64,000 nucleotides of DNA from Dimorphilus gyrociliatus (lineage: Eukaryota; Annelida; Polychaeta; Dinophilidae), in contig CAJFCJ010000014.1 of the NCBI GenBank assembly GCA_904063045.1, positions 124,001-188,000 of the forward strand, in the 5' to 3' direction. The position numbers and the translations under genes are program-made. Shown here in pieces: positions 11,482 through 25,206 of this stretch. The notes below the pieces were generated by a model. That model saw only the letters and a list, made by a program, of their open reading frames with translations. It did no database searches and was not told the DNA's origin. How positions within the stretch are numbered: position 1 is the stretch's first letter; the number at the start of each line of letters is the position of its first letter.

Positions 11482-14057
11482 TTAAAGCGCTTCAACTTGA
11501 ACGTTTATTCCATTGGATGAACGCAAAACAAGATCAAAGATAATTTTGGGATCGTTTATTGGTTTCAATCTAAAATTCTTTAGTATAATTGCCAATGTTG
11601 TCTTCATTTCGGCCAAAGCGAAATTTTGACCTATACAATTTCTGAAAAATGATAAAAAAAGAGATTAAAAATGAACTGCAACTATGAAAGTAAATAATTA
11701 GAGAGAAAATGAAACCTTGGTCCGGCGGCGAATGGTACAAAAGCGTACGGATGTCGACCAGTAGAGTCAGCGAATCTATCCGGATCGAATTTCATTGGTT
11801 CCTCCCAAACTTCATCGTCCATGTGAATTGAATACATATTGATAGATACGGCAGTTCCTTTCTTCAGAACGAGGCCGTTACAGAGTTTCCTATCCTGAGT
11901 CATTTCCCTAGCAATAATCGGTACAGGAGCGTGAACTCTCATGCTTTCCTTAAGGGTATTCGTTAAATAGGTCAGCTTGGGTAAATCATTCCTAGAAAAG
12001 AGGATAAAACACATTAGACTGAATAATAGAGCTTGGAAAACGTGCCAAATTCGTACTTTATCTTTATTCCTATTGGTATTAACAATAAACGATTCTATAT
12101 TAACATCTCTAAAAAAATACAGCAAAATATTCGACTGCTAGGCCTACTATATACAGTATACAGTATAAGAAGAACGTCTATGATTCGTAGCCATACATTG
12201 TTTATCATATATAAATATCCTATGTATAGTATTTAATACATCATTATTACCAGGAAATGTTGTCAGATGAACCCATAACTTCCATTACTTCCGCTCTACA
12301 TCTTTCCTGTATTTCAGGGTATCTAGCTAAATTATAGAGAGCGAAAGAAATACCGGAAGCTGTAGTGTCGTGTCCTTCAAACATAAATGTATCAACCTCG
12401 GCGGCAATCTCTTTATCAGTCATTCCTTTACCATCTTCATCCTTTTGGAAGAGAGAGAAGAGAGAATAAGAGGAGGAGAACTATAGATGAAAAAGAACAC
12501 TTACCCTAGCCGATAAGAGGATATCGATGAAATCGATAAATTTCGTCTTCTTTGGCTGACTTAGGTTTGACTTTTTATCAGCTATAACCTTTCTGGTAAA
12601 TGAATGCAGTCTGTTTAGATTCATATAGTACCTCCATCCAGTAGGTGTAAGACAAAAGAGTAGATGAATCATCAGTATTGGATTGTGAAATTTGACGTTC
12701 AAGCATTCTGCAATATTCCTTATGGCTTCCAAGTATGGATGATTTTCGCTGTTGAAAAAGAATTGAAGAGTAAATTAAAGAAAAAGTCTACAATCGAAGG
12801 AAAAAGAGAAGAAAGGATAAAGAGAGAGAGAGAGAAGGGGGGGGGCGGGAGGGGAGAAATGCGACAGGAGACAGATAGAAGAAGATATATATATAGACTA
12901 TATATAATTCATACTTTTTCATTTGGCAATTCGACGTTATACCGAATATACATTTCAATAAAGAATCCAACGTCATTAAACTGATGTTCTGGAACATTTC
13001 GTATTTTCCATCTTGACCATTTTTTATTGCTCTACGCCATTTGTTCTGCATAGAAAATGCATGATTAAAAAGTATTAGTGGTATAGGAACAAATTCAATT
13101 AAGGTCTTTGATAAATGAGTAACCCGACCAAGACTCTTGGGGAAAATGACGCAAAAGGATTGAAACTTACACATAATGTATTAGAACATTCGCTAAACAC
13201 TTCCACGTATGATTTGAGAATGTCATAATGAAAGGCGGGCGTTAGAAGACGTCGATTTCTAAACCATGTAGAGCCTTTACTTAAAAGTAGGCCGTTTCCA
13301 AGCCATTCCTCGAGAAATCCGTAAACGAACGGGTCCTTTGGTTCTGCGTTAAAAGGGAAGCCATGTTATAGAACGATTTAAAATACCCCTAAAAGCAAAA
13401 TATCTCCAGCCCGGCTGCCTCCCTGCCTCTGCTTACCCGACGAATTGAGAATGTCCTTGGCATACTTTGCTTTTCCCAGAGATAATCTCGTATAAAGAAA
13501 ACCAAATTGTAGTTTGTATAGGCCATCGTACTGTTCATGCCATTTTCTTAGACAGATGGGAAGATCTTCCCTCGCAGCAAACTGTAAGATTTATTAAGGG
13601 ATAATAAGAGATTATATCGACAGCATTAAAAGAAGACTACTTACGTGATGATCGTGTCCACCTAGAAAATGCTCCGGAGGTGATGCGACACCTTTGAATT
13701 GACGACGGTTTCTTATTTTATATTGGGTGAACGAAATGGATTTTCTAAAGCCAAGGGAGGCGATGTAAATGCCCACCGAATAGGCTACAATTTGCCTAAT
13801 TGTAAATTTCTGTTAAAGAGCAATTAAAAAGGGAAATTAAGGATGTTAAAGAGAGAAGATTAAACGAATAATATAGAATTTTCGACAGTAAAGATAGTGT
13901 AACAAATAACAGTAACATTGTATTGTTATAAATATAGAGACAGTAAACAAACCTCAAGTAAACTATACAATTTGGAATCTTTCAATTGTTCGATAAAGAA
14001 ATTTCCATATTCTTCAATAAACTCTTTACCGATTTCAATAATTGAATTATTCAACAT
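11482..14057 (-). CDS. Cytochrome P450, CYP4-like (copy C), nine exons, 529 aa
   Basis: Exons, 5' to 3': 14057–13953, 13809–13645, 13581–13437, 13343–13171, 13045–12915, 12748–12505, 12441–12251, 11991–11716, 11641–11482. They join in phase into 529 codons plus TAA. The CYP4 I-helix signature [13 protein letters not shown] is at 336–348, ExxR at E400–R403, and the heme loop FAAGPRNCIG has its Cys ligand at 479. A hydrophobic anchor near residues 42–55 implies the ER membrane. Gene structure differs from copy A in two places: the N-terminal region is split by an extra intron (between SLLE and KFTIRQ), and the two copy A exons ending SNGK and starting KEAKK are one exon here. Other introns fall at the same codons and phases. 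The expected reaction is an NADPH-dependent monooxygenation; the substrate is unknown. Confidence 0.93.
12143..12168. repeat. TATACAGTATA-type palindromic motif in a P450 intron
   Basis: CCTACTATATACAGTATA is followed by a second CAGTATA. The first 18 bases are identical to 14183–14200. It lies in the intron before the ExxR exon of copy C. It is one instance of a motif scattered through the window. Confidence 0.7.
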
Positions 14058-15910
14058 GATTTATTTCTATAGAATTCTATTCTTTCTTCTATTATCAGCT
14101 TTTCGCTGTTGTCGGTCGTACGTTGTAGCAAGCTAACTTGGTCAAACTTCTTTTTGAAATACAAGGCTAGCTATAGTAGTTTCCTACTATATACAGTATA
14201 TATATATATATATATATAAGCATTCGAATAATTGAGATAACGTTAACAGGCCTGGCCCAGATATTGACCCCTTTTTTGTCGTTGAAACTTACTATAAAAT
14301 ACATATAAGCTGATATATTATCTATTGTTTATTAAATGGAATAGAGGTAAACGAATATTTAGTTCTAAAGATTGGCCTTCGTTCTATTTATATTAGGAGA
14401 TTTTAACTGCCTTTTAGATAAATTGAGAGAGAGAGAGAGAGAGTCAGATTGAGAGATTTGGAGACATTGGAAACTTTTTTTGAGTTGTTTCTTGCATTAA
14501 AATAGTCCGGCATTGCTGTTTGTTTTGGCAAACAATCCATTGTTGAAGAACATACAATATATATATATATGGTATTTTTGTCCATATTCTCAATTTTCCA
14601 TATAAGGATAACAAGCATCTTTTACCAAGATATTTCGTTAGCCTATATTGTGTCAAGTGGCTATATCTCTTACAGATGGCGCTTTAGCTAGTGCTCGAAA
14701 GTGTCGAAAGATGTCGACAAGCTTAATTTAAAAGGTAAAGGTAAATATTTGGGACTACTTAAAAAACAATTATTAAAAGAGAGAGAGAGATTGAAGAAGA
14801 TTTTTGTCAGCAAATTTCCGAGAATATGTTAATGCTACCGACCTTTCTTTGAGAGAATATTATCCATATTTTCTTCATTTTCCTTTTAATAATAAGAAAA
14901 TATAAAAAGTTGTGAGGGATTTACTTAATCCTCATTCTCTTCCTTCCCTACACTCGGTCTTATTCGCTCACTTATTTGTGGATTCAATCATCCATACAAC
15001 CACCCCCACCCATCTATCTATCCTATGGATCATTATTCTCTCTCTCTCTCTCTCTCTCTGTCTTCTCTCTCTCTCTTCCCTGTTCTATTTCTCCCTTCTG
15101 AATACACTGTCCTTAAGGTTCAACGGAGAGAGAATGATAAAAGAAGAATTAATATTAATAATTAAAACATACAGAATGAATAGATCAATAGAAGAAGAAA
15201 TAACGAAAACAATAGGATACTTGAATTAACACTGAAAGAGACTAAGGAAAGTAGAGCTTATTAGGCAGATGCCTAGATCTAATGATAAAGTTTTCTCAAT
15301 GTATTACTGTAGTACTGTATACTGTGAATATTAATAAGAACAAGTAAAGAAGAATAATCAAATACGTACCGGTTTGATTAAGCTATTTATACTTAACTAT
15401 ATAATTTATATATATAAATATATACTGTATACAGTATATATTAACCTGATTACGAAATATCTCTTTTATTTTATTTTATACTTTTCCATAGCCCTATCAA
15501 GTATAAACTGGTTTTCTTGCCTGTCTTTTCCCTTCTTTAAACCCGATATTTATCTAACAGATGATAATGAGAACAACAAGAAAATCCAGGACCGACAATT
15601 ACATAGTAGTTCTTTTTCTCTCTATCTCTTAAGCTAACATATTCTGTAATGAGCACAAAATTTTATCATCATAAACAATAAATACGAAATGAAAGATTAA
15701 ACATTTTATTGCTTTTTAGCAATGTTGTTGTTTCTCTTCTTGCAATTCTTGAGAGAGAGAGAGAGAGAGATGGAAAAGCGATTTGGAATAGTTCTTATCG
15801 GTTTAGCACCTCGTTTAATAGATAGAGAAAGACAACAGATGTAGTCTAACACTAGTCACTTAAGTCATCTCTACTCTCAAACTCTTTTTGGCATACTCTT
15901 GTAAAAGATG

Positions 15911-15949
15911 TACACACACACACACACACTCTCTCTCTCTCTCTCTCTT
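15911..15949 (+). repeat. Compound (CA)n(CT)n microsatellite
   Basis: A run of CA units (about 15911–15929) changes directly into CT units (about 15930–15949). Confidence 0.9.
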
Positions 15950-16937
15950 ATTCTTAAATGTTATATATTTCTTTAAAGATATTTACCATTTGATCATTTT
16001 CTCCCTGTATATAGCATAATTTAAAGTGGCGGGAGAGATGAAAAACAACAAAACAACAGCAAAGTTACCTAATCTCTTATATCTATAATGAAACTAGGAG
16101 AGTGAAAATTACGCCAGTTTCTCCATTAAAATTTGATGAATAATACTTATGGACCAGTAATGAAATTTATCAAAACAACAACACTATACTGTAAATCGAC
16201 TATTATAAGATAATAATTGTATAGCTCTCATTTCGGTTGTATTGTCGTAAAGAGCGCGTGCTGTTTTTTAGAAATGCACAGTTTGCATCTTTGGCTTAGA
16301 TCGTCTTCGTCCATCGGACGAATAAGGGCAATATGAAAGATAAAGCTATAGAGTAGTAATGACTATTTGCCTAAACAGATCTGTTTTATTGAATGGCCCT
16401 GACATAGTATTCAACTTTTCAATTACCTAACCTAATAAGTTATGTCTAACCGTATTTGCTGGCTATAATGACGTTGTTTGATGCTATCCTCTCTCAAAAA
16501 GAAAAAAGAAGAAAAAGATTCCAATCAACTATTGCCTTATTTTATTAAAGAGGCTATCAACCGCAAGAAAATTATCGGGTGTCCTCTCCAATAGGTTCGT
16601 GGCTCAAAAGGAAATTTATATTATTGGGTATAAAGGCAAAGTAAAGCGGGATAGAGGGATATAAAGATATTAGCGTTAAAGATGTTTTTGGTAGTAAAAT
16701 ACATTAAATTCTAGTTGAAAGTATAAAGTTGAATAAAAAAACAATTTGTTTAGATGTAATTTTCGATATAATTTGCCTTTGGAATAGCTTTTCCTTTCGA
16801 TTAAACAAACAAAATTGCCTAGCTCGGCTTACAAACAACTCGAACTATTTCTTACTAACCTTCTAGGTACTAAAGTAAATAAAGTTTGTTATAAGCCAAA
16901 CATATTCAGGCGTTCATTCAATTCATTCATCAATCAG

Positions 16938-16938
<1 letters not shown>

Positions 16939-16968
<30 letters not shown>
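16939..16968 (+). repeat. ATCA tetranucleotide microsatellite
   Basis: About seven tandem ATCA units. The apparent ORF across it (NQPINQSINQSIS) is only the repeat being read as codons. Confidence 0.9.
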
Positions 16969-19137
16969 GTCGTCCGTTCATGTATCCTTATTTATATTAA
17001 TACTATTTATACTTATAGCCTGCTTACAGATTAAGTAGGATTAGGGAAAAAACAAAAAAGACAGTTTTTTTTTATCTTGGCACGATAACATCTACGTAGA
17101 ACGGAATAGATCCGAGAATAAGAATTAGACTAATTCTTTATCAGACTAGCAAGTCGGTCAGCGTCGTATCTTACTGAATATAAAAAATTGGAGGAAGATA
17201 GGGAGAAAAACGATGAAGATGGCCTCGATTCGACATTGAATTAAGAATCTTTATTATTGATTGTATTAAATATTTAGAGTTGATAATTTGCAAGTAAAAT
17301 GGTAATAAAGAAGAAGAAATCAAATTATTATATGCGATATGAGAAGAGAATATACGGGGAAATTTCTATCAATCATCTTAATAGCGTTGATCTGTATCTT
17401 TCATGCCTTGCGAAAAATTACTTAAATAGAACCAATGACCCAATTTAGAGTTTCCTCCTTTCTTTTCCAGAGATTGAATGATAAAGAAATTTTTTCCTTC
17501 TCATCCTTTTTCACCTACGTCAAGATGGATGGATGGATGGGTGAATAGATAGATAGATAGGCGGATAGATTGAATGATTAATTAACTAATTAATTATTGA
17601 ATAGCTTGACTTGATACAAGATAAGAGAAATATGGAATATTTATTAATTGGTGTATTTTATCTTTTAACTAAATTCTTCATCTTGAACCAATAGAATTAA
17701 TTTTTATCTATTTCAATATAAAGAACAGAATCTTATTCTCTCTCTCTCTCTGATTTCTTCAATTGTTCATATTAAGAGAGATAGACAGACGGAACAGATA
17801 GATAGATAGATAGATAGACAGAAGAAAACATTCATTAAAAAGGTCAAAATAAGGATCTTTTATATGTTTGATTTAATATTTTTTTTTTTGATAAAAAAAG
17901 AAGAAGAAATTATTAAGAAAAGTATAAAGTGCGTTTAAATCACATAACTCTTAATCTCGATTAATTAAAGGTCAAGTATGAACTTTTAGAACGCTGACCC
18001 GAGTAATAGCTAAATACTCTTTTTAACCTTCCCTCCCTTTATACAGTATTATTATTGTTATTATTATTATTGTTATTACTATTATTATTCATTCTTCAAC
18101 AATCCATTATTACGATTATTACTCATAGTAATACGCTTATTATATTTATTAATGCATTGGTAATATATTGAATTAGATAACTAGAAACTGTTCTTTCATT
18201 TATCCTGTTGGCCAAAGTAATAATATTCAAGTTTTTGTTTTATCTTTATTCTTGAACTCTTTACTAAAGTAAAGTAATCTTGAACTTCCTTAGCAGCTAA
18301 GAAACTGGAGGAGCCGAAAATTATGAAAACTCGTCAACTACGGATGAAGACAGTACGGAGAAAGAGGAGCAGATGCACAAAAGAGAAACATAGACATATA
18401 TTTGTATATGTTGTCTATATGCACAGTACACACCTAAATACCTACATACCCACATACATAGAAGAGCGGAATGTTTGTTCTCTTTAGCTTTACATGAGCA
18501 TGCTTAATTGTCTAATCAATTAACGATAAGAAAAGATATATATAGTTTCTTTCAAGTGCTCTAATCGTAGAGAAGCTAAAGACTCCTACAGATTTTATGA
18601 TAAAGATTACAAAGTGAAAATATAACATGAATTTACAATAATACGAAAGTTGAAGAAGACGGAAGACAAGTAAAAACTTTTAATAATTTAATTAACAAGT
18701 TAACTAATTAGTAATAAATTAATGGACAAATTAATAAAGTTAGGTTAAGCGGATATTATAATATTAAAAATTCTTTCAAGTGTGTTTATAACATATTTAC
18801 GTTATCTTTTAATTCTTTTACTCTTTATAAGCATACTAGAACAGATAATAGCATCGTTTCACTAATAGTAATAGATATATAAATATGTGCATGTAGAAAA
18901 ATTAACTACGATGAATAGGCTAGTCGTAAAGGTATCTCTTGTTTATGAGCGCCATAGCAATAAGAAAATTAACAGATAACTTTTCTTATCCTTTGTTTTC
19001 GTTAGAATCTTTGTAACATACACGTGTTAGAGGACCAACTTCTTCTATTCGAATCGTTTGCAAGACTCAATTGAACAAACAGTCTGAACGGAGAGACCAA
19101 CGAAAAGACTGAAACACTTTAAAAAGTATCAAGAACA

Positions 19138-21659
19138 ATGGACAGTAGTACCACATCATCTTCGGACTTCCTGACTAAGACGACAAATACTTTGGCATGG
19201 CCGGATTATCTGATCTTTTCGCTTACTCTTCTCGTTTCATTAGGCATAGGAATTTATACGGCAGTTGCGGGAGGTGGTCAAAAAACCACTAATGAATATC
19301 TTATGGGTAATAGGAATATGAAAGTTGTACCAGTTTCTTTGTCGATGTTTATGAGTTTTGTATCAGCAATTTTGGTGTTGGGTAATACCGGAGAAATGTA
19401 CCAAAGAGGTACAATGTATTGGTTACAATGCGTTGCTAATTCGATATCCTACGTTACAATTGGAATGGTATTTGTCCCCTTATTCTTTCCGTTGAACGTA
19501 ACCAGTTCATTCGAAGTAAGTACAGCAAATTCCGTTTGCCCGCAAACCTCCTATCCCATATATCATTTACATTATAGTATCTGGAAAGAAGATACAAGCA
19601 TAAATCCGTGAAAATTGTTGGAACTATATACTTGATGCTTTCGCAAATTATATACATGGGAATAGCCATGTATTCTCCCGCAACGGCACTTGAAGCAGTC
19701 ACAAATTTTCCAGTATGGGCGTCAATTTTAGCTTCCGGAATAGTTGCAACAATTTATACAACAATCGTAAGCGTAATAGACAAAATTTATCTATATAATT
19801 ATTAAAAGGATTTATGCTTATTAGGGTGGTATGAAGGCAGTTATTTGGACTGACGTGTTCCAAGGTATCGTCTATATGGTTGGCGTTAGCGCTATTCTTG
19901 GTTTTGTAAGTTGTTCATTCAAGTTTGCAATTCAAATGATAAAATGTTTGTAATCATTCAAAGGGTGTTGAAAAAGTTGGTGGTTTGAAGAAGGTATGGG
20001 ATATTTCGAGGGAGCATAATAGATTGGTTGATTTCGGGTAAGCATTGACATTCTTAATGAAGCCAATAGTTGCATATTCCTATAAAAAACAGTTCGTGGG
20101 ATACTTGGACATTTAATCCGGCTATAAGATTATCAATATGGTCCGTTATGATTGGAAGTTTTGTCAACTCTCATCAAACCTCTGGCACTGGACAAACTTC
20201 CGTTCAACGTTATTGCGCCCTACCAACGTTGCGTGGAGCAAAATTGTAAGCATTTCAAGTGGTTTTTCACTCTTAAAAGATTGAATGATAAACAAAGATT
20301 TCCCTCTACAGATCTGTACTTTTAAACGCTCCTGCTATTTGCTTAATGTTTTCAATAACCTGCTTAATTGGTCTAACAGTTTTTGCCTATTATAACGGAG
20401 TCGTTCAATGCGATCCTCTTAGCGCAAACTTTATCAAAAATCCAAATCAACTTTTGCCTTATTTCATCATGGACGCTATCAACCGCAAAGGATTGCCTGG
20501 TCTCTTTTTAGCCGTTCTCTTTTCTGGAGCCTTATCAACCGTTTCTTCGTCTTTATCCGCTCTTTCAGCCGTTGCATGGAAGGATTTGTTAGAATGGAGA
20601 TTTAAGCATATTCCAGAAAGTAGAAAAGCTCTTGTAACCAAATTTTTGGCAGCATTTTTTGGTTGTGTAGCCATTGGAATGGCATTTTTGGCGAGTAAGA
20701 TGGGTAACGTTCTCCAAGCGTCTCAAAGTTTCGTTACAGGTGTAGCAGGACCATTGTTGGGTATGTTTGTTCTAGGTGCAGTATTTCCCTGTGCGAATTG
20801 GAAGGTAATAATAACCAACTGAAAGAAAGCAATCTAATGGACTAATTAACTAATAAAAATTGATTTTGTTAGGGTGCTACAATTGGAAGTATTTTCGGTC
20901 TAGGAATAACAATGTGGATTACAATTGGTGCTTACATAACAAAGCCTTATTCTCTAACTTTACCAGTTGTAACTGATAGATGTCTGAACTATACGCCTCC
21001 AGCTTTTCCTCCAACAAATCCACCGTAAATAGATTCTTTATAGGGAAAGATTTTCCTTTTAATATCGACTGTTTTCCTATCAATCAGCAACGTATTAGGA
21101 ATCTACAAAATCTCTTATTTATGGTACGCAACCGTAGGAACATTAACGACTATTATTGTTGGGTTAGCTGTGTCCTTTGCAACAGGTAATATAGTTGATT
21201 ATACAACTAAATGATAAAAAACATTTGCTTATCTCCTCCTTTTCACCAACTAACGATTTGTTTATCTGTTTAAAAACAACACATTCCTATCAATACAGGA
21301 CCAACAAATCCGAGAAGCGTTCACCGGAAGTATATCATAGCAATTGTAGATCAGTGTTATTGCTGTTTACCTGAAAGTTTTAAAAAGTTATTCAGATGTT
21401 GGGAACCAAGCGAAGCCATTGACGAAGATGAGGTTTGTTTATCTTGATAGTATTAACTATCCTAGCCTCTTCCCTATGTATTTTACTACAATTTTACTAT
21501 TGCGTTTAGATAACAGAAGAAATTGAATTGAAAGATTCCAAGATTGTGACATCCAAGAAAGATAGTCAAGTAGCTCCGCTACCAGACTATTCTGCTACAG
21601 AGACGGAGGCTCATCAAAGGGTTGGTTATAAAGTGGAGGATAATCCTACGAAATATTAA
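19138..21659 (+). CDS. SLC5 sodium/solute symporter, SMCT/SMVT-like (paralogue 1), 633 aa
   Basis: Exons: 19138–19515, 19578–19766, 19825–19905, 19964–20037, 20093–20245, 20312–20804, 20873–21024, 21088–21185, 21299–21432, 21510–21659. They join in phase to 633 codons plus TAA, the usual SLC5 length. SLC5 features are clear: WPDYLIFSLTLLVSLGIGIY (first helix), [59 protein letters not shown], and the long exon with FSGALSTVSSSLSALSAV. The GGMKAV-WTDVFQ and SVQRY motifs fit the monocarboxylate/vitamin branch (SLC5A5/6/8/12). It is a plasma-membrane protein that couples solute uptake to Na+; the substrate is not predictable from sequence. A poly(A) signal lies 33 bases after the stop. It faces a close paralogue tail to tail. 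Confidence 0.93.
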
Positions 21660-22041
21660 AAGAAAAGCCAAAACAAACAAACAAACAAATTAATAAATAT
21701 TTTGAATATGTAAAGAAAAACTTGTTTTTATTTCATTTTGTTATGAATAATTAATTAGATAATTAATTAATAAATTACGATGAATGTACTGTATGGAGTT
21801 GTTTCTTTTCTCTCTCTCTCTCTCTCTCTCTCTCACATATAAGCAAACATCAATGTTTATTACAATTAGCAGTTTATTAGTTTGCCATCTGTATAGCAGT
21901 TAAAGATTACACCTTTTAAACAAATGTCTACATTAATATTTATACTTCAAAAAGAAATGATACAGAATAGTAAAAATAGTTGAAATAATATATTAATAAC
22001 GATAATAGGTATAACACTGTTGTTAAGGGAAAAAAAACAGT
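21660..22041. other. Convergent spacer between the two SLC5 genes
   Basis: This 382-bp gap carries the poly(A) signal of paralogue 1 and a CT microsatellite at about 21811–21834. No ORF. Both 3' UTRs must lie here and may overlap. Confidence 0.6.
21692..21697 (+). promoter_or_regulatory. Probable polyadenylation signal of SLC5 paralogue 1
   Basis: AATAAA lies 33 bases beyond the TAA of SLC5 paralogue 1, a normal position for animal 3'-end processing. Confidence 0.6.
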
Positions 22042-25000
22042 TCAAGTTGACTTTGTGACATCTTCTTTCTTCGGTTCGTCCGCTTGGAATGCTGGATTTT
22101 CGTGTCCATTTACTTTATTATCCATTGGATGAATGGCGTTTCTTGACGAGTTACCCTTCATCTAATTAAAAGGTAATAAAACGAAAGTAAGAATTACTTA
22201 AATGTTTGACTCGTTTAATTGTTTTCTCTTTTTACCTCGACAGTTTCAAACTCTTCTTCAAAGTCATTCTCAATAATCTTGTCTCTATCGACACCGCACC
22301 ATAGTTTTCTTTGTATAGACATTGGGAGGCAGCAAAACACTCTTTGGAAGAACGGTATTATCAATCTTGGATCTTGTTCACTTGGTTTTTCAGGACCGGT
22401 TAATAGACTAACGATGGTACCGATGATTAAGCAACTAAATGTACCGATTGCCGAAAACCACATAAAAGATATACGGAATAGGCCGAAAACACCATCCTTG
22501 TCCCCTGGAACTCCCTTTAATTCTACGAGATTTAAATCTGAGCAGTTGTTCATACTTGTTGAAAGTCGAGCGCTATGAGGTTTAGTAACGTATTGGCCAA
22601 TGGTAACGGTCAGGGTTAAGATTAAACCAATCCAACCGCCAGCCAAGGCACCTTTCCAATTTGCGAATGGGATCAATCCGCCCAATAAGAACATTCCCAA
22701 TAGTGGTCCTGCAACACCGCTGACGAAACTCTGAGATGCTTGGAGTACGTGTCCTCCTAATGTCTGAGCCATAAAAGCCATGCCTACGGCTATTATACCG
22801 AAAACACCAACGAGAAGTTTGTTAGCCAAGGCCTTACGTTCTTCGGGAATATGGTGAAATTTCCATTCCAAAAGATCTTTCCAAGTAACGGCTGCCAAAG
22901 AATTGAGAGAAGAAGAGAGCGTGGAGAGTGCACCGGAGAAGAGAACAGCAACAAAAAGACCCGACAGACCCTTAACATTGATTACCTGGCTGATAAAGAA
23001 GGGCAAGAGTTGATTTTGGTTATTTAAAATAGTGCTATTATTAACGCCGGCTCTAAGAGGATCGCAGCCCAAAGCGTCAAAATAAGCAAAGACAACTAAT
23101 CCACAAAGGCAGGTTAGAGTATAAAAGAGGAGCATGGCTGGAGTATTTAATATAACTGATATTCTTCCTTTGTTCATGGAAGATACAGAGCTATTTGAAA
23201 AGAATTAAGTATTAATGTAAATATGGCACCAATTTTCGAATAGTACGAGAGTTTACCAGTATCTTTGAACGGATGTTTGTCCAGTACCAGTTGTTTGAAC
23301 GGAAGCTATCACTCTGCCAACGACAACAGACCAAAAAGACATTCTTATCAAGGGATTTGCGTTCATGCTAAGTTTGAGAGGGGAATAGGGTTAGAGAAAG
23401 AGAGAAAAGATAGGATGATAATATTTACTTGAAAAATTTAATTCTTCCTGTGTCGCTAGCTCTTTTGAAAACTTCTTTCATTCCTCCATCAATTTTGTTA
23501 GTACCCATAACAAGAACAGTAATTAGACCACCAACCATAACGAGCGCTTGGAAGACATCTGTCCAAACGACAGCTTTCATACCACCCTAAAAGCAGTACA
23601 AGGTATTGTATAGGAAAAATTAGAAAAAGAAGACAAACATTAATGACAAACATAGAAATGGAAAGAACAGAAGCCGACTATTTTAATCTTTTCTTATTGT
23701 TCCAACTATTTGTAAATTGTATACATAGTTAGGAAAGAATATTTACCAAAGTTGTATAAATAGTAGCAACGACGCCTGTAGCGAGAATAGACGCCCACAC
23801 TGGAATATTTGTAACTGTTTTTGGAAAGAGAATTATTCATATTTACTATCAAGTTCAAGAGGATGGATAATAATTATAGAAAATGAACTAACCGGCGTCT
23901 AAAGCCGTTGCTGGAGAGAACATAGCAATTCCCATATAAAGAATCTGTTGGTTGATAACGGATTGTTACAACAGTAATAATAACAATAATAATAAATATT
24001 AATAAGCATCTAGATAAGAAAAAGGGGAATAGATGATTCTCACCTGAGATAACATAAGAAGAATTGTACCGGATAGACGAACAGATCTTGATTTGAATCT
24101 CATCTCAAGATACTAGAGAAATAAAAAGAAATGAATGAATGAATGCATTAATAGTTAGTTAACAGTTTTATAATCGCAATATATAATTGATAATTAAAGA
24201 GAAATTTCAACATCTTTATCTTGAGTACAATGTTGAATGTCTTCGTAAACTTAGTCAATTTGGGGAGGAGAAAGGTTGAAGAATTAAAAACATAAACAAT
24301 GACAAGGAAGAAAGATATGCAGAGCACTTTTTTTTATATTGAAATTAGTAAGAAATAGAAAATAATACAAAAAAAAGATTGAACTGCACTTAAAAAACTC
24401 TTATTAGATAAGTATAAAGATAGAGAAGATAGAGATAATAATGTTTTTATCTATCGCCTAGCTACGATTACGATCAAAAATACAAATTAATAGATTAAAC
24501 GACTCTTTAATAAATAAAACTCTTAAAGATTTCTATCTTTTCTTTTTTTTTTCACGCTCTAAATGAGTGACTTTCAAAAGATTAATGGAATTGCACAGCC
24601 TTTTCTCTCCAACTGGACTGGGGAATGAATGTTTGAATGGAGAGGGCCGATAGAAAAATCAACATTCTTTTTTAAAAATATATACCTGAAACGATGATGT
24701 AATGTTTAAAGGGTAGAATAGTGGCACGAAAATTACTGACGATATAGCAAAAGCCAATGAAGAGCCAACTGCAGCCATCCACATTTGCGTTCCGTGCAAA
24801 TACATTTCGGCAGTATTTCCAAGAATTAGGATAGCAGATATATAAGACATGAACATAGATAATGCAACGGGGATAACGCCTAAACTCCTATGTAGAGGGA
24901 AAAAGTAAAGGGTAGAAAAATTGAAAGAAAGTTGTCACAATGCTCAAAACTCTTACTTGTTACCCATAAGGTATTCCTTGGTCGTTTTCTGTTTTCCTCC

Positions 25001-25206
25001 AGCAATTGCATAGTATATACCAATGCCAAGTGAAATCAGAAGAGTTCCTGCAAAAACAGTTGAAAATTTTGCAGAGAGAGAGAGAGAACAGTTAAATAAA
25101 TTCACAAGAAAGGAGAGAATAAATGAATAAATAGAGAAATAGTATAAAGAATCTTACCGATAAACAAAAGGTAATCTGCCCAATGAAAGCTTGTCTTAAT
25201 CTCCAT
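22042..25206 (-). CDS. SLC5 sodium/solute symporter, SMCT/SMVT-like (paralogue 2), 624 aa
   Basis: Exons, 5' to 3': 25206–25158, 25047–24957, 24887–24686, 24112–24044, 23944–23893, 23814–23747, 23586–23429, 23367–23257, 23190–22236, 22161–22042. They join in phase to 624 codons plus TGA. It carries the same signatures as paralogue 1: [50 protein letters not shown], and [18 protein letters not shown] in the largest exon. The role should be Na+-coupled uptake across the plasma membrane, substrate unknown. The first exon codes only 16 residues, and the last 40-codon exon adds a soluble tail ([13 protein letters not shown]). Without that splice the frame would end a few codons later, so the tail exon is less certain. 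A 573-bp intron (24113–24685) is long for this gene. Confidence 0.92.

Larger units (their letters stand above)
14058..19137. other. Intergenic between the P450 cluster and SLC5 gene 1
   Basis: About 5 kb without a supportable gene. It holds a TATACAGTATA motif followed by a TA repeat at 14191–14218, a CT tract (about 15031–15060), a palindromic TATACTGTATACAGTATA block at 15421–15438, a compound CA–CT repeat (about 15911–15949), an ATCA array (about 16939–16968), GGAT/GATA arrays (about 17525–17562 and 17797–17819) and a TTA-rich stretch (about 18045–18090). The short ORFs here are repeat translations. Confidence 0.6.
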
